This document shows, piece after piece, positions 9,471 to 19,404 of a DNA stretch of 64,000 nt; the stretch's first letter is position 1, and every line of letters starts with the position of its first letter. Below the pieces are notes generated by a model, which was not told the origin of the DNA, ran no database searches, and was given only the letters and a program-made list of their open reading frames with translations. The position numbers and the translations under genes were made by a program. Source of the stretch: Helicobacter labetoulli (lineage in GTDB: Bacteria; Campylobacterota; Campylobacteria; Campylobacterales; Helicobacteraceae); contig NZ_QXJF01000005.1 of the NCBI RefSeq assembly GCF_003670275.1, forward strand, positions 42,843-106,842. Direction: 5' to 3'.

Positions 9471-10157
9471 TTAATGTAGATTTATGAAGTTTTTTATAAG
9501 CTGCAAACCGACATTATGGCTTTTTTCAGGGTGAGGCTGAATCCCAAAAAGATTATCTTTATTGACAATGGCACCAAATGGGTAGCCATACTCGCACTGG
9601 GCAAGGATAAATTTTTCCTGCGTTAGGATATGAAAGCTATGCACGAAGTATAAAAAACTGCCATTGTTAATGCCCTGCAATAATGGTGAAGATTCTCCAA
9701 ATTGTGTAAAAGAGCAACTATTCCAGCCGATATGAGGGACTTTTAGCGGAGCGATATTACCAAATCCCACAACTTCCCCCTCAATTAGCCCAAGCCCCTT
9801 ATGCTCTCCAAACTCAAAGCTTTTTTCAAAAAGTAGCTGCATTCCTAGACAGATTCCAAGCATATATTTGCCACTTTGAGCAAACTCTCTAATCGCATCA
9901 AGCAAATGGGCGTTTTTAAGATGTTCCATAGCGTTACCAAATGCCCCAACACCGGGTAATAAAAGCTTATCATACTTTTTAAGATTTTCAGGTCTAGATT
10001 CTATATGGAGGCAAAACGGACGCAGTGAGTGAGATTCTAGCTGTGAAGATTTTAAATGCAAAGATTGCAGTGGGTGTGGATTTGCACAGAATCTAAAGGC
10101 GTTTTGCACACTGCCTAGATTACCTACACCATAATCAATAATGCCTATTTTATCCAT
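9471..10157 (-). CDS. hisH: imidazole glycerol phosphate synthase glutaminase subunit
   Basis: Supplies ammonia from glutamine to HisF in histidine synthesis. Triad seen: Cys in GICLGMQLLF near residue 100, His in QPHPEKS and the following Glu. N-terminal IIDYGVGNLGSV is typical. At 228 residues it is longer than usual (about 200): residues about 26-55 hold an extra low-similarity stretch before the LLLPGVGAFG motif, and its DNA contains copies of the AGAWTCT heptamer. No hisF is nearby; hisIE is 45 kb away, so the pathway is scattered. A HisH paralogue from surface-sugar modification is a less likely alternative. It overlaps the upstream 78-codon gene by 8 bases. Confidence 0.88.
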   Translation of the reverse strand: MDKIGIIDYGVGNLGSVQNAFRFCANPHPLQSLHLKSSQLESHSLRPFCLHIESRPENLKKYDKLLLPGVGAFGNAMEHLKNAHLLDAIREFAQSGKYMLGICLGMQLLFEKSFEFGEHKGLGLIEGEVVGFGNIAPLKVPHIGWNSCSFTQFGESSPLLQGINNGSFLYFVHSFHILTQEKFILAQCEYGYPFGAIVNKDNLFGIQPHPEKSHNVGLQLIKNFINLH

Positions 10158-10386
10158 CTGCTAGTCCTAAAAGCCATTCTTTGTTTTCTGTGATAATGGC
10201 ATTGTGCTTTTGTAAAAGACTATCGCGGATAGATTCTAAATCACTGCATTCAAGTGAGTTCATCACATCTAGGGAAAGCGTGGTTTGGGATTGAGACGGG
10301 ATAAGATTAAGGATAGATTCAATATCTTTAATCAAGGCTTCTTTGGTGGTGATTTCGCCATTTTTTGTGATGTAGGGGGTAGTCAT
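10150..10386 (-). CDS. small hypothetical protein between exonuclease and hisH
   Basis: A 78-residue protein that I do not recognise. No signal peptide, membrane segment or cysteine cluster is seen. It is acidic with predicted helices, and the DLESIRDSLLQKHN stretch could be a short coiled coil. It overlaps the gene upstream by 4 bases (ATGA-type junction) and hisH downstream by 8, so it sits in a tight, translationally coupled three-gene set. That argues it is a real gene. Confidence 0.7.
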   Translation of the reverse strand: MTTPYITKNGEITTKEALIKDIESILNLIPSQSQTTLSLDVMNSLECSDLESIRDSLLQKHNAIITENKEWLLGLADG

Positions 10387-11291
10387 TCTATGCCTTTGTG
10401 TGTGGTGGCTTGAGATATGTGCTTTTTCAGTGTTTGGGTAAAAATAGCAGAGTAGGGCTTATCTTGTGGGAGCTTCTCGCTTAGGATTTGTAAAAGATGA
10501 TAATAATCTTCTAGCAAAAGCTCACCCTTAAGCAATTCATACTTAAGATAGAGCCAATAAGTATTGAGTGTGTCGCTGTGGCAATAGTGATTGATAGTCT
10601 CAAGAGCGGATAGCTTTGCCTCTTTGGTATTCTCTCCACCAAGGTAAGTTTCATACACTTCGCTCCCACTCATATCGTATTTGCCAACGAGATTTAACAT
10701 TTTGCAAAGATTATGAAGATTCAAAGAGCGTGTCGCACCAAACTGCCCAAGGCTATCAAATAAATCAGTGTGAAACTGCTCGCTATATCTTTGGCGATAG
10801 TTTTCCCATTTTGTTTTATTTAGGGCTTGATTATTTTGCTCAAATAACGCCCACGCATTGAGATTATACCGCATAGAACGCAAGGCAAGGGTAGGAATAT
10901 CAAAACCGCGTCCGTTAAAGCTTACAAGCTTTGGGTTATTTTTATTAAAATAAAGCCAAAACTCTTGAAGCAAAGTTTTTTCTAGCTCATCAAGAAAATC
11001 GCTTGATAAAAAATCATTTGATAAATGCTCAAGCTTAGAATCTTCGTGTAAAGATTCTAAAAAATTTTTCCCAAAATGCCCCACTTTTTTGAACGCTCCA
11101 AATTCATCACATATCACGCTGCTAATGCTGATAACGCGGTGAAAACAAAGTGGTAAAAACTCACTACCGCTTTTTTCTTTCTGCATATCCTGAGCGATTT
11201 TAGCAATCTCTAGTGGCGAACCGCTTAGCTCAAACACATCTGCTAAAAGGTGAAAATCGGGGATTGTTTCAATATCAAAGACACATATCAT
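10383..11291 (-). CDS. predicted 3'-5' exonuclease, PolB-like
   Basis: A 302-residue DnaQ-fold exonuclease related to the proofreading domain of family-B polymerases. ExoI motif FDIETIPD at residues 5-12 supplies the metal-binding Asp and Glu, LVSFNGRGFDIPTL near 150 is ExoII, and a conserved Asp in CHSDTLNTYWLY near 235 fits ExoIII. No polymerase domain is attached. Members of this family are widespread in Campylobacterota with no assigned pathway. The ATG at 11291 follows AAGGTGG. Divergent from purH with 78 bases between starts. Confidence 0.82.
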   Translation of the reverse strand: MICVFDIETIPDFHLLADVFELSGSPLEIAKIAQDMQKEKSGSEFLPLCFHRVISISSVICDEFGAFKKVGHFGKNFLESLHEDSKLEHLSNDFLSSDFLDELEKTLLQEFWLYFNKNNPKLVSFNGRGFDIPTLALRSMRYNLNAWALFEQNNQALNKTKWENYRQRYSEQFHTDLFDSLGQFGATRSLNLHNLCKMLNLVGKYDMSGSEVYETYLGGENTKEAKLSALETINHYCHSDTLNTYWLYLKYELLKGELLLEDYYHLLQILSEKLPQDKPYSAIFTQTLKKHISQATTHKGIE

Positions 11292-11333
11292 TCAAACCAC
11301 CTTGTTATTTAATTGCCTTATAAAAAATATGGC

Positions 11334-11339
11334 TACAAT
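11334..11339 (+). promoter_or_regulatory. candidate -10 box for purH
   Basis: TATGGCTACAAT, an extended-type -10 element 30 bases before the purH ATG. Confidence 0.5.
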
Positions 11340-11369
11340 ACTACACAAAATTTACAAATAAGGACAATT

Positions 11370-12896
11370 ATGTATGCATTACTAAGTGTGAGTGATAAAG
11401 AGGGTATTGTAGAATTTGGAAGAGATTTAGTAGCATTAGGCTATGAGATTCTAAGCACAGGCGGGACTTTGAAGCTTTTGCAAGATTCTCACATTAAAGC
11501 CATTGATGTGGGTGAATACACACAGAGTGAAGAGTTATTTGATGGGCGGGTAAAGACCTTACACCCTAAGATTCACGGCGGCATACTCTATCGGCGAGAT
11601 TATGAAGCTGATGTGAGAGTGGCGGAACAAAAGGGCATAGTGAGCATAGATATTGTTTGTGTGAATCTTTATCCATTTAAGCAAACTATACAAAGGACGC
11701 AAGATTTTGGAGAGATTATTGAAAATATTGATATTGGCGGTCCGGCTATGGTGCGATCTGCTGCAAAAAATCACGCAAGTGTGCTGGTGGTAACTGATAA
11801 GGCGGATTATACAATGATTATAGAAGCGTTGAAAAATAATCAAAATACGCTTGAATTGCGACAAAAGATGATGATTAAAGCTTATGAGCATACGGCAAGT
11901 TATGATAGCACGATTGCAAATTATATGAATGAGCGATTTAATGGTGGGTTTGGGGAGAAGCGATTTATCGTAGGGCAAAAAGTCTTTCAAACGCGTTATG
12001 GGGAGAATCCACACCAAAGCGGTGCATTGTATGAGTTTGAATCCTTTTGGCAGAAGCATTTTGTGCAAAAAAAGGGTGAAGCGAGTTTTAATAATCTCAC
12101 GGATATGAATGCCGCAGTGAGAATAGCAAGTGCATTTGGGGAAGATTCTAAAGCGGTATGTATTGTCAAGCACGGAAATCCTTGTGGTTTTGCATTAAAA
12201 GATACACTTCTACATTCTTATAAGGCGGCTTTAAAATGCGATAGTGTCAGTGCGTATGGTGGCGTGGCGGCTATAAATGGCGAAGTGGGGCTTGAACTTG
12301 CTAAAGAGATAAATAAGATGTTTATAGAAGTGCTTGTGGCAAAGGGTATCACACAAGAGGCGTTAGATGTGTTTGAAAGCAAAAAGCGAATGAAAATTTT
12401 TATCCAAAATGCTCCTTTGCCAAAAGATGATTATGATTTTAAACATATCCAAGGCGGATTTGTGTTTCAAAATAGCGATTGTGTGAAAAAAGAAGAGATT
12501 GTGCATTCTAGCCTAAAAACGCAAAAAGCCCTAGATTTTGCCCAGAGCAAAGATTTAGAGATAGCCTACATTATTGCCGCACTCACAAAGTCAAATTGTG
12601 TCGTGTATGTCAAAGATTCCGCACTTGTAGCCATTGGTATGGGCATGACAAGCCGTGTTGATGCAGCAAGGGCGGCATTTGCTAAGGCAAAGGATATGGG
12701 GCTAGATTTGCAGGGTTGTGTGTGTGCGAGTGAAGCGTTTTTCCCATTCCGCGATAGCGTGGATATGGCACATAAAATGGGAGTGAGTGCGATTATCCAG
12801 CCGGGCGGGTCAATCCGTGATGATGAAGTGATAGAGGCATGTGATGAATATGGCATAGCTATGCTTTTTACACATACAAGGCATTTTTTGCATTAA
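11370..12896 (+). CDS. purH: bifunctional AICAR transformylase/IMP cyclohydrolase
   Basis: Last two steps of IMP synthesis, 508 residues. The N-terminal MGS-like cyclohydrolase domain begins [16 protein letters not shown] and carries STGGT; the transformylase half has the signature KHGNPCGFA near residue 268 and [12 protein letters not shown] at 11370 follows AAGGA; an in-frame upstream GTG or ATG start would add residues not found in the family. The stop codon overlaps the stop of the convergent ATPase gene (shared TTAA). Confidence 0.97.
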   Translation: MYALLSVSDKEGIVEFGRDLVALGYEILSTGGTLKLLQDSHIKAIDVGEYTQSEELFDGRVKTLHPKIHGGILYRRDYEADVRVAEQKGIVSIDIVCVNLYPFKQTIQRTQDFGEIIENIDIGGPAMVRSAAKNHASVLVVTDKADYTMIIEALKNNQNTLELRQKMMIKAYEHTASYDSTIANYMNERFNGGFGEKRFIVGQKVFQTRYGENPHQSGALYEFESFWQKHFVQKKGEASFNNLTDMNAAVRIASAFGEDSKAVCIVKHGNPCGFALKDTLLHSYKAALKCDSVSAYGGVAAINGEVGLELAKEINKMFIEVLVAKGITQEALDVFESKKRMKIFIQNAPLPKDDYDFKHIQGGFVFQNSDCVKKEEIVHSSLKTQKALDFAQSKDLEIAYIIAALTKSNCVVYVKDSALVAIGMGMTSRVDAARAAFAKAKDMGLDLQGCVCASEAFFPFRDSVDMAHKMGVSAIIQPGGSIRDDEVIEACDEYGIAMLFTHTRHFLH

Positions 12897-13984
12897 TGCT
12901 TAAGGTGTGAGGGCTTTGCCTGCGGACTAAACTCAAGGGCAAAGTCAATAAAATTTAATGCTTCCCACTCAAGCTTTGTGTGAGCGAGATTTAATGTCCC
13001 TTTGCCTTCAAAATTAAGCGTAATCACATAAATATGCGAGGCGTTAAAGCTAAATTTTTTCAATTTAGATTCTATGCTCTCTTTGGTGCTAAAGGGCAGA
13101 AAGATAAAAATCCCAAGTGGGCTTATAAACTCTCCAATATCGCCATAATATATACTGCTTTCACACTCATACCGCTCACAAAAAGCAATAAGTTCAAGCA
13201 AAAGCATATTTTCTAAACTCGCTAAAAAATCCCGCTCAACATTCACGCACAAAGGCAGGGTAAAATCATAAAAATATAGTTTTTTGCTTGGGCTTGTGTG
13301 ATGAGGGAGTAAAAAAATAAAGCCAGATTCATTTAGGGACTGCAGCAAAGGGTAGATTCTATCTTTTGAAATTTTATGCGTTTTTTTCAAAATCGTGTAG
13401 ATGTGATTAATTGTAAGCTTTTGCCCCTGCATTGTTAAAAGAGAACAAAAAATATCAAAGTCATTTTTAAGGGATAGCTGTAAAATCTCTTGCTTACGCG
13501 TGATTTTATAGCTTGGATTAAGCGTTTGAATCTCAGGCAGATTGCCCTCTTTTAAAAACAGATTAAAAAGATTATTGATGGAGAGATTTTTAGAATCAAA
13601 GCTTATATATTCCTCAAAACTTAAGGCGTGGATTTTTTTGCTCTTAAAATCCTGTGGGCAATGGGCAATAGAATCTGCAATAAGAATGATGTGATTAAGA
13701 TTTGGCAAAGAGATGTGGGGCGTGTAAGAATCAATGATGAGTAGCTCAAGATTTTTCTCCAAAAAGCTTTTTAAAATAAGGGCATTAGCAGATTCTATAT
13801 TGGTGCGAGAATCAGCACAATTAATATAAAGCGTCTTTTTATATCTCGCACTATGTAAAAAGGCTAAAGAGCTTTTCCCCACAGCTGCGGCACCATAGAG
13901 AAAAGTTTTTTGCTTTTTTAGTCCATAACGCCTAGGCTTAACCCCCACAACGCGTTCAAGGTAAGACTTTGAAATATCTTGCAT
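12893..13984 (-). CDS. P-loop ATPase, AAA_14/DUF4143-like
   Basis: A 363-residue ATP-binding protein. Walker A is GAAAVGKSS near residue 32 and a Walker B-like ELLIIDSY lies near residue 80. The rest fits the arrangement of the AAA_14 ATPases with a C-terminal winged-helix and nuclease-like DUF4143 region; that assignment is inferred from layout, not from a search. Function is unknown. The start codon overlaps the stop of the AAA ATPase upstream (TAATG), so the two ATPases are probably made together. Confidence 0.7.
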   Translation of the reverse strand: MQDISKSYLERVVGVKPRRYGLKKQKTFLYGAAAVGKSSLAFLHSARYKKTLYINCADSRTNIESANALILKSFLEKNLELLIIDSYTPHISLPNLNHIILIADSIAHCPQDFKSKKIHALSFEEYISFDSKNLSINNLFNLFLKEGNLPEIQTLNPSYKITRKQEILQLSLKNDFDIFCSLLTMQGQKLTINHIYTILKKTHKISKDRIYPLLQSLNESGFIFLLPHHTSPSKKLYFYDFTLPLCVNVERDFLASLENMLLLELIAFCERYECESSIYYGDIGEFISPLGIFIFLPFSTKESIESKLKKFSFNASHIYVITLNFEGKGTLNLAHTKLEWEALNFIDFALEFSPQAKPSHLKH

Positions 13985-15747
13985 TAGGCTCTAAAGCCCA
14001 TAGGCTTGTTGTTATCAAAATTGCCACTAAGCTCGGCTTTTATTTGGGTAATAAAGTCATCTTGTGTGAAAATAGTATCTTTTTTGGTGGCGACTTTATA
14101 GGCAGTATTTTTAATCACAAGGGCGATTTGCCCTCCGCTTAAATCATATTCTGCTAAGGTTTTGGCGAGATTTTCTTTAGAATCTACGCTAAATTCCGCA
14201 TTTTGTGGAAGATATTTAAGCCATAGAGCTTCCCTTTGCTCTTTGTTTGGACGCTTAAATTCTATTTTGTAGTTAAAGCGGCGTGAAAAGGCGGTATCAA
14301 AGTTTTCTAAAAGATTGGTTGTGGCAATTAAGATTCCATCAAATCGCTCAATTTGCTCTAAGAAAATATTTTGCATTTGGTTATGCATTTTATCTGCACT
14401 ATTGCCGCTGCTAGAGCGTGTGCTAAGGAATTGATCAGCCTCATCAAGTAATAAAATTGGCTCATTTTTAATGCTTTTGCAAATCTCATTATAGCTATCA
14501 AAAATCCTGCGGACATTTTTTTCAGATTCACCAATATACATTGATAGAATTTTAGAGCAATCAAAGCTTAACACCTGCTTTTTAAGGCTTTTGGCTAGAG
14601 CAAGGGCAGTGATTGTCTTGCCAGAGCCCGGCGCTCCATAGAGCAAAATTTTTGCATCAATGCCCTTTTTCTTATCTTTTATGCCCCAAAGGTGCAGTAA
14701 ATGCACGACATTGCTATTAACTTGGGCTAGGAGGTTATTTAAAATCTCACGCGTGTTTTGGTGTAAAATAATCTCATTCATATTATATTTTGGCTCTACA
14801 AGCTCAAAAATATCCTGATTTTTGATAAGCGAGTGAAGGCTGATTTTATTTCGCTTTTTCTTTTTGTTGGGGTGGATAATGTTTTGAAGAATCTCATCGG
14901 GGATAAAAAAAGTGCGTGAGATTCCACCAAAGGGATTTAAAAGCTCATCATAATCAATCAAGCCCTTTTGCACGAGATTGGAATTTTCATCAAGCAAAGA
15001 GCGGTGCTTAATCTTATCATACTCATCAAGGCTTATAAGCTCAAGCAGGGCATTCATATCACGCAGATTCTCATCACTGCTGCTATATTCCTCTTTCAAT
15101 AACGCAAAAAAGATAATCTGCTCCTTTGGCTCTAAATGCTGCTCTTTAATAAATTTGATGATACTTATATCTTTTTTTGTGAGTTTTAGTCGTGCTTGAA
15201 TTGTTTCTTCTAAAAGTTTTAAGCGATAGTTTGCACGAGAGAACGAGGGAGAATCTAGCTTTTGAGAAAATTTTAGCCCACTCATCTTGTGTAAAAGCTC
15301 AATATGCGAAAAGCGATCTTTTAAGTATTCTAAATGATCTTCATAAGGTGTAATTTCTGGCAAATCCACATTGAGCGTGCCATCTTCTAGGAGTTTTAAA
15401 AATGCGTGAGACAAGCAGACATTATCATTATAGAGTTCAAGCAGGGTAATATCGGTGATTTTTGGCTGTAAAAAAGAGCTTTGGCTAATCCAACCTAGCT
15501 CAATAAGATTGCGGATATGGGGCAAAAAGCTCAAGGTTTTTTCACTTGCTTTTATCTTAGAATCTTCTTGTGTTTCTATTAGGCTTTTATAAAGTAGGTT
15601 ATGCACGACAAAGTCTATTTCACCCTCAAGCAATGCCTTTGCCATAAATTGCAGAATCTTCGCTTCAAATTCATTGCATTTTAAAAAGCTAAAAATTTTT
15701 GCTTTTTTGATTGATTTAGTGTGGATAAAATCAAGATAATGCTTCAT
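13984..15747 (-). CDS. AAA+ ATPase with long N-terminal region
   Basis: A 587-residue protein. The N-terminal about 310 residues are helical and unassigned. One AAA+ module follows: Walker A GAPGSGKT near 367-374, Walker B LLLDEADQF near 435, sensor IATTNLLENFD, arginine-finger region AFSRRFNYKIEF and a sensor 2-like SGGQIALV. The pattern resembles FtsH/Cdc48-type unfoldase modules but no protease or membrane domain is attached. It lies immediately downstream of the flippase gene whose end contains a 12-G tract, so slippage there could change translation into this gene. Confidence 0.78.
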   Translation of the reverse strand: MKHYLDFIHTKSIKKAKIFSFLKCNEFEAKILQFMAKALLEGEIDFVVHNLLYKSLIETQEDSKIKASEKTLSFLPHIRNLIELGWISQSSFLQPKITDITLLELYNDNVCLSHAFLKLLEDGTLNVDLPEITPYEDHLEYLKDRFSHIELLHKMSGLKFSQKLDSPSFSRANYRLKLLEETIQARLKLTKKDISIIKFIKEQHLEPKEQIIFFALLKEEYSSSDENLRDMNALLELISLDEYDKIKHRSLLDENSNLVQKGLIDYDELLNPFGGISRTFFIPDEILQNIIHPNKKKKRNKISLHSLIKNQDIFELVEPKYNMNEIILHQNTREILNNLLAQVNSNVVHLLHLWGIKDKKKGIDAKILLYGAPGSGKTITALALAKSLKKQVLSFDCSKILSMYIGESEKNVRRIFDSYNEICKSIKNEPILLLDEADQFLSTRSSSGNSADKMHNQMQNIFLEQIERFDGILIATTNLLENFDTAFSRRFNYKIEFKRPNKEQREALWLKYLPQNAEFSVDSKENLAKTLAEYDLSGGQIALVIKNTAYKVATKKDTIFTQDDFITQIKAELSGNFDNNKPMGFRA

Positions 15748-15795
15748 TGTTGCTATCCCTTTTGTTTTGCATTTTATTTTGTGTGTAGGTTTTCA

Positions 15796-17538
15796 TTATT
15801 GCCCCCCCCCCCCATTACTATTTGTTTGTAGCTCAATCTTACGCTCACATTTCTCAATCGTGCTTAGGCGGTGGGCGATAATAAGGAGTGTTTTATTACT
15901 TGCCACATCATAGATTTGCTCCATAATATCGGATTCTGTTTGGTTATCTAACGCGGAGGTTGCCTCATCAAGCACAAGGATTTCAGGGTCATCATAAATT
16001 GCTCTTGCAATGCCTATGCGTTGCTTTTGTCCGCCACTAAGCAAGATTCCACCCTCTCCTACGCGTGTGTAGATTCCATTATGTGTGTTGAGAAAATCTA
16101 GAATCTGGGCTTTTTGACAGGCGATTTTGATTTTTTCTTCATCAAAGTTAGAGCTAAAGGCGACATTTTCCGCCACAGAGCCATCAAAAAGATAAATGCT
16201 TTGTGGGATATAGCCGATTTTTTTCCGCCACGCTCGCAAGTTATGGTTGGTAATAGGCACATTATCTACGAGTAAATGTCCTTTTTGGGGTTTGTAGATT
16301 CCAATGATGAGATCTACAAGTGTGCTTTTCCCAGCTCCGCTTTCTCCCACAAAGGCAATCTTTTCTCCCTTTTTAATCTCTAATGAAAAATCTTTTAAAA
16401 TCGGCTTATGGCTTACATAGGCAAAATCAACATTTTGCAACTTAATAGAATCTACAAACGCACAAGGCTCCTGATATTCATCTTCTGTGTGGTAGGTAAG
16501 ATTTTCATACACGCTATATACGGAATGGGTAAGATAGCCCATCATATTAATGTTATTAAGGATACGCGTTACTGCAGGTAAGATTCTATATAACGCCAAG
16601 GCATACATAGAGATAATAGGAATAACCGCACTTGCATCTTGATATTGAAACAAAATATAAGCTACACAAGCAATAAGCACGCTAAAGCCGATAGTCTCAA
16701 GGATAATGCGTGGGAGTGGAAGAAGGCTTTGCGTGATGATAGTGGCATTTGTGCGTTTATGGGAGAGCTTCTCAAATGCGTGATAGACTTCATCTTGATT
16801 ACCTTTGAGTTTAATAAACTTAAAATTCCCAAAGGTTTTTGTGATAAGCTCATTAAGCTCTGCGCTCATCTCCACATCAATTTCACCTTTTTTCTTAATC
16901 TTGCGTGAGAGTAGTTTGAGGATTAAAAGCACTTGCACGCCAAGCAAAAGGGTTAGCACCAAAGTCATTTTCCAGCTTACCATAAGCAGAAGTGCATACA
17001 TAAGACAAATGGTAAAAAACTCTGAAGCAAGTTGTAAGAGATTTTGCAGATAAAATGAAGTGTTTTGTGCTTCTGCAACTATGGTTTGGCGAATTTTATC
17101 GGTTTTTTTATGAGCAAAATCAAGATAGCTAAGCTCCACACTTTTACAAAAAAGCCGATAGGCAAAGTAGTGAAACTTCCTAAATGCAAAACGCGATAGC
17201 CCATAAGAATAGGCTGCATTATACAACGCACGAAAGACATAAAACCCCAAAAGCAACCCACTAAAAGCATACATAAAATGCAAAGTGCTTTCAAAGCCAA
17301 GTGTATTGTATATCCACGCCGAGCTTTGATGTGCAAAAATCATTTCAGGATTGCTCGCAAATGTGATAAAAGGCATAATCACGCTGATACCAAGTGTCTC
17401 AATGAGAGAGAGAATAATCGTGGCAATAAATAAAAAAAGCAAAATGATTTTATCACGCCTTGTAGTCAGCTCCCTTAGAATCTGCAAAGCACTTTTTTTG
17501 TCTTTATGCTGTTTTTTGTATTTTTTTTGGTGTGGCAT
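15796..17538 (-). CDS. wzk: ABC-type lipid-linked oligosaccharide/O-antigen flippase (Wzk/PglK-like)
   Basis: A 580-residue half-transporter with fused membrane and ATPase domains. N-terminal SLIETLGISVIMPFIT and NFKFIKLKG closely resemble the C. jejuni PglK flippase and H. pylori Wzk, which flip undecaprenyl-linked glycans for N-glycosylation or O-antigen. Membrane segments fill residues about 30-310. ATPase: Walker A GESGAGKST near 400, signature LSGGQKQR near 505, Walker B ILVLDEATSALD, H-loop IIAHRLS. The start ATG follows AAAGGAT. The last codons are a run of 12 G on the coding strand (Gly4) before Gln-stop, a slippage-prone tract. Confidence 0.85.
   Translation of the reverse strand: MPHQKKYKKQHKDKKSALQILRELTTRRDKIILLFLFIATIILSLIETLGISVIMPFITFASNPEMIFAHQSSAWIYNTLGFESTLHFMYAFSGLLLGFYVFRALYNAAYSYGLSRFAFRKFHYFAYRLFCKSVELSYLDFAHKKTDKIRQTIVAEAQNTSFYLQNLLQLASEFFTICLMYALLLMVSWKMTLVLTLLLGVQVLLILKLLSRKIKKKGEIDVEMSAELNELITKTFGNFKFIKLKGNQDEVYHAFEKLSHKRTNATIITQSLLPLPRIILETIGFSVLIACVAYILFQYQDASAVIPIISMYALALYRILPAVTRILNNINMMGYLTHSVYSVYENLTYHTEDEYQEPCAFVDSIKLQNVDFAYVSHKPILKDFSLEIKKGEKIAFVGESGAGKSTLVDLIIGIYKPQKGHLLVDNVPITNHNLRAWRKKIGYIPQSIYLFDGSVAENVAFSSNFDEEKIKIACQKAQILDFLNTHNGIYTRVGEGGILLSGGQKQRIGIARAIYDDPEILVLDEATSALDNQTESDIMEQIYDVASNKTLLIIAHRLSTIEKCERKIELQTNSNGGGGQ
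15802..15813 (-). repeat. homopolymeric G(12) tract, candidate phase-variable site
   Basis: Twelve consecutive C on the plus strand, G on the coding strand of the flippase gene, five bases before its stop. Homopolymeric G/C tracts of this length drive phase variation in Helicobacter and Campylobacter. With 12 G the protein ends Gly4-Gln. With 11 it would gain about 8 residues after the glycines. With 13 it would read on for about 23 codons, past the start codon of the AAA+ gene. It is the only long G/C homopolymer in the window. Confidence 0.85.
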
Positions 17539-17606
17539 TTTTATCCTTTTTTTGTTTCTATGCTTTTCTATGTTGTTGTGTAAAAAAGCGTGGATTCTAG
17601 CATTTT

Positions 17607-19403
17607 TTAGCTTTTTGCTCCCTTACTCCACCATAAGTATGGATCAATCCCATAGGGAGGGATTTGACTAGGCATAGCGATGTTTCGCCAATAGGCTATG
17701 CGAAAAGCGGGGAGATTAAAATGTGGTAAGACATAAAAGCCCCATAATAGCACTCTATCAAGGGCTTTGCCAATAGCTATTCTCTCTTCTTGCGAGGTGG
17801 CGTTTAAAAGTTTTGTAATAAGCTCATCAACCACAGAATCTTGCACACCAGCAAAGTTTTTACTTCCTTTAGTGTTGGCAACTTGAGAGTTCCAGTAGTA
17901 GTTTTGCTCATTGCCCGGAAATAGACTTTGTCCTAATAGCTCAATCACTATATCATATTCAAAATTACGCACACGATTAATGTATTGTGAATCATCAACC
18001 TTGCGAATTTTAGCTTCAATGCCTAGCTTTTTAAGATTCTTAGCAAAAGGCAGACAAATGCGTTCAAAGGCTTCATAGGAGATGAGAATTTCAAAGCTAA
18101 AAGGCTGGTGTGTCGGTGTGTAAAGAGTGCCATTTTTCACATAAAATCCTGCAGATTCTAATAAATCTCTTGCGTATTTGAGATTTTCCCGCAAATTTTC
18201 CCCACGCTTTTTCTCCCCATTTGTTATAGGGACAATATAGGGTTGGGTAAAGATTCTAGAATCTAGCTTGTCTTTATAGGGCAAAAGGATTTCCAGCTCC
18301 TTTCTCTGTGGCAGGGCAGAACTTGCAAAAGGGGAGTTGTGAAAAATATGTGTTGTGCGTTCATATTGATTAAAAAAAAGATTCTTATTGCTCCATTCAA
18401 AATCAAAGGCATAAAAAATTGCTTCTCGCACTCTTTTATCAGCAAAAATGGGCTTTCTTGTGTTGAAAAAAAAGCCTTGCAATGTGCTAGGAAGCTGATG
18501 TTTAAAGCTTTGTAAAATAATCTTCCCCTCCCTTTTTGCCCTGCCTTCATAGTCGTTTGCCCATACTTTTGCCGAAGTTTCAATGCGGTAGTCATATTCT
18601 CCCGCCATAAAGGCAGTTTGTGCCACAGCAGAATCCTTATAATACTCCACAATCACTTCATCAAAATTATACATTCCCTTTTGGGTTGGATGGTCTTTTG
18701 CCCAATAGTTTGGGTTTCTTTCATAAGTGATACTGCGTCCTAGGTCAAATTTTTTCACACGATATGCTCCGCTCCCAACGGGGATTTGCAGGGGGTTTTC
18801 ACCAAAAGTATTTTTGCCATCTTTAAGGTAGATATGAGAGGGCAAAATGGGAATCTGCCCTAAAATCAGCGGAAGCTCCTTGTTGGAATCTGTTTTAAAA
18901 TAAAAAATCACTTCTAAATCATTGAGTGCCTTGACACTTTTGACATCAGCATAGTAGCGTTTAAAATCAATCTTACCTTTTTGCAAAAGCGTCTCAAAAC
19001 TAAAGACAACATCTTTAGCTAAAATGGGCGTCCCATCGCTAAATCTCGCTTTTTGATTAAGATGAAAAATAATAAAATCCCTGCCTTGTGTCATAGATTT
19101 AGCCACAAGTGCATATTCGCTAAAAGGTTCATCAAGGCTTTGAATCGTAAGGGTGTTATACACAAGAGTGCTAAGCTCTGCGGCAGGATTGCCTTTTTGG
19201 ATAAAGGGATTAAGGCTATCAAAAGTGCCAAGTGCAAAACTTTTTAAAGTGCCACCTTTGGGTGCATTTGGATTAACATAATCAAAATGCGTGAAGTTTT
19301 TTGGATATTTTGGATTGCCATAAATGCTTAAAGCGTAAGTTTGTGTGCTAGTGGCAGCAGTGGCAAAGGCACACAAGATGAGAGAGAGGAAAAAGATTCT
19401 CAT
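17607..19403 (-). CDS. family-5 extracellular solute-binding protein, YejA-like
   Basis: Periplasmic peptide-binding protein, 598 residues. The N-terminus MRIFFLSLILCAFATAATS looks like a cleavable signal peptide. The mature start YGNPKYPKNFTHFDYVNPNAPKGG is the hallmark of YejA-type proteins (microcin C/oligopeptide importers). The C-terminal GIDPYLWW is also typical. ATG at 19403 directly follows the stop of the symporter gene (one base between), so a longer upstream form is rejected. The permease and ATPase partners (yejB/E/F) are not in the window, so it is an orphan here. Confidence 0.88.
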   Translation of the reverse strand: MRIFFLSLILCAFATAATSTQTYALSIYGNPKYPKNFTHFDYVNPNAPKGGTLKSFALGTFDSLNPFIQKGNPAAELSTLVYNTLTIQSLDEPFSEYALVAKSMTQGRDFIIFHLNQKARFSDGTPILAKDVVFSFETLLQKGKIDFKRYYADVKSVKALNDLEVIFYFKTDSNKELPLILGQIPILPSHIYLKDGKNTFGENPLQIPVGSGAYRVKKFDLGRSITYERNPNYWAKDHPTQKGMYNFDEVIVEYYKDSAVAQTAFMAGEYDYRIETSAKVWANDYEGRAKREGKIILQSFKHQLPSTLQGFFFNTRKPIFADKRVREAIFYAFDFEWSNKNLFFNQYERTTHIFHNSPFASSALPQRKELEILLPYKDKLDSRIFTQPYIVPITNGEKKRGENLRENLKYARDLLESAGFYVKNGTLYTPTHQPFSFEILISYEAFERICLPFAKNLKKLGIEAKIRKVDDSQYINRVRNFEYDIVIELLGQSLFPGNEQNYYWNSQVANTKGSKNFAGVQDSVVDELITKLLNATSQEERIAIGKALDRVLLWGFYVLPHFNLPAFRIAYWRNIAMPSQIPPYGIDPYLWWSKGAKS

Positions 19404-19404
19404 T

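Noticed and set aside
11559..12173. 204-codon minus-strand ORF inside purH
   Set aside because: Antisense shadow of purH; its Ile/His/Arg-rich composition comes from the opposite strand's codons.
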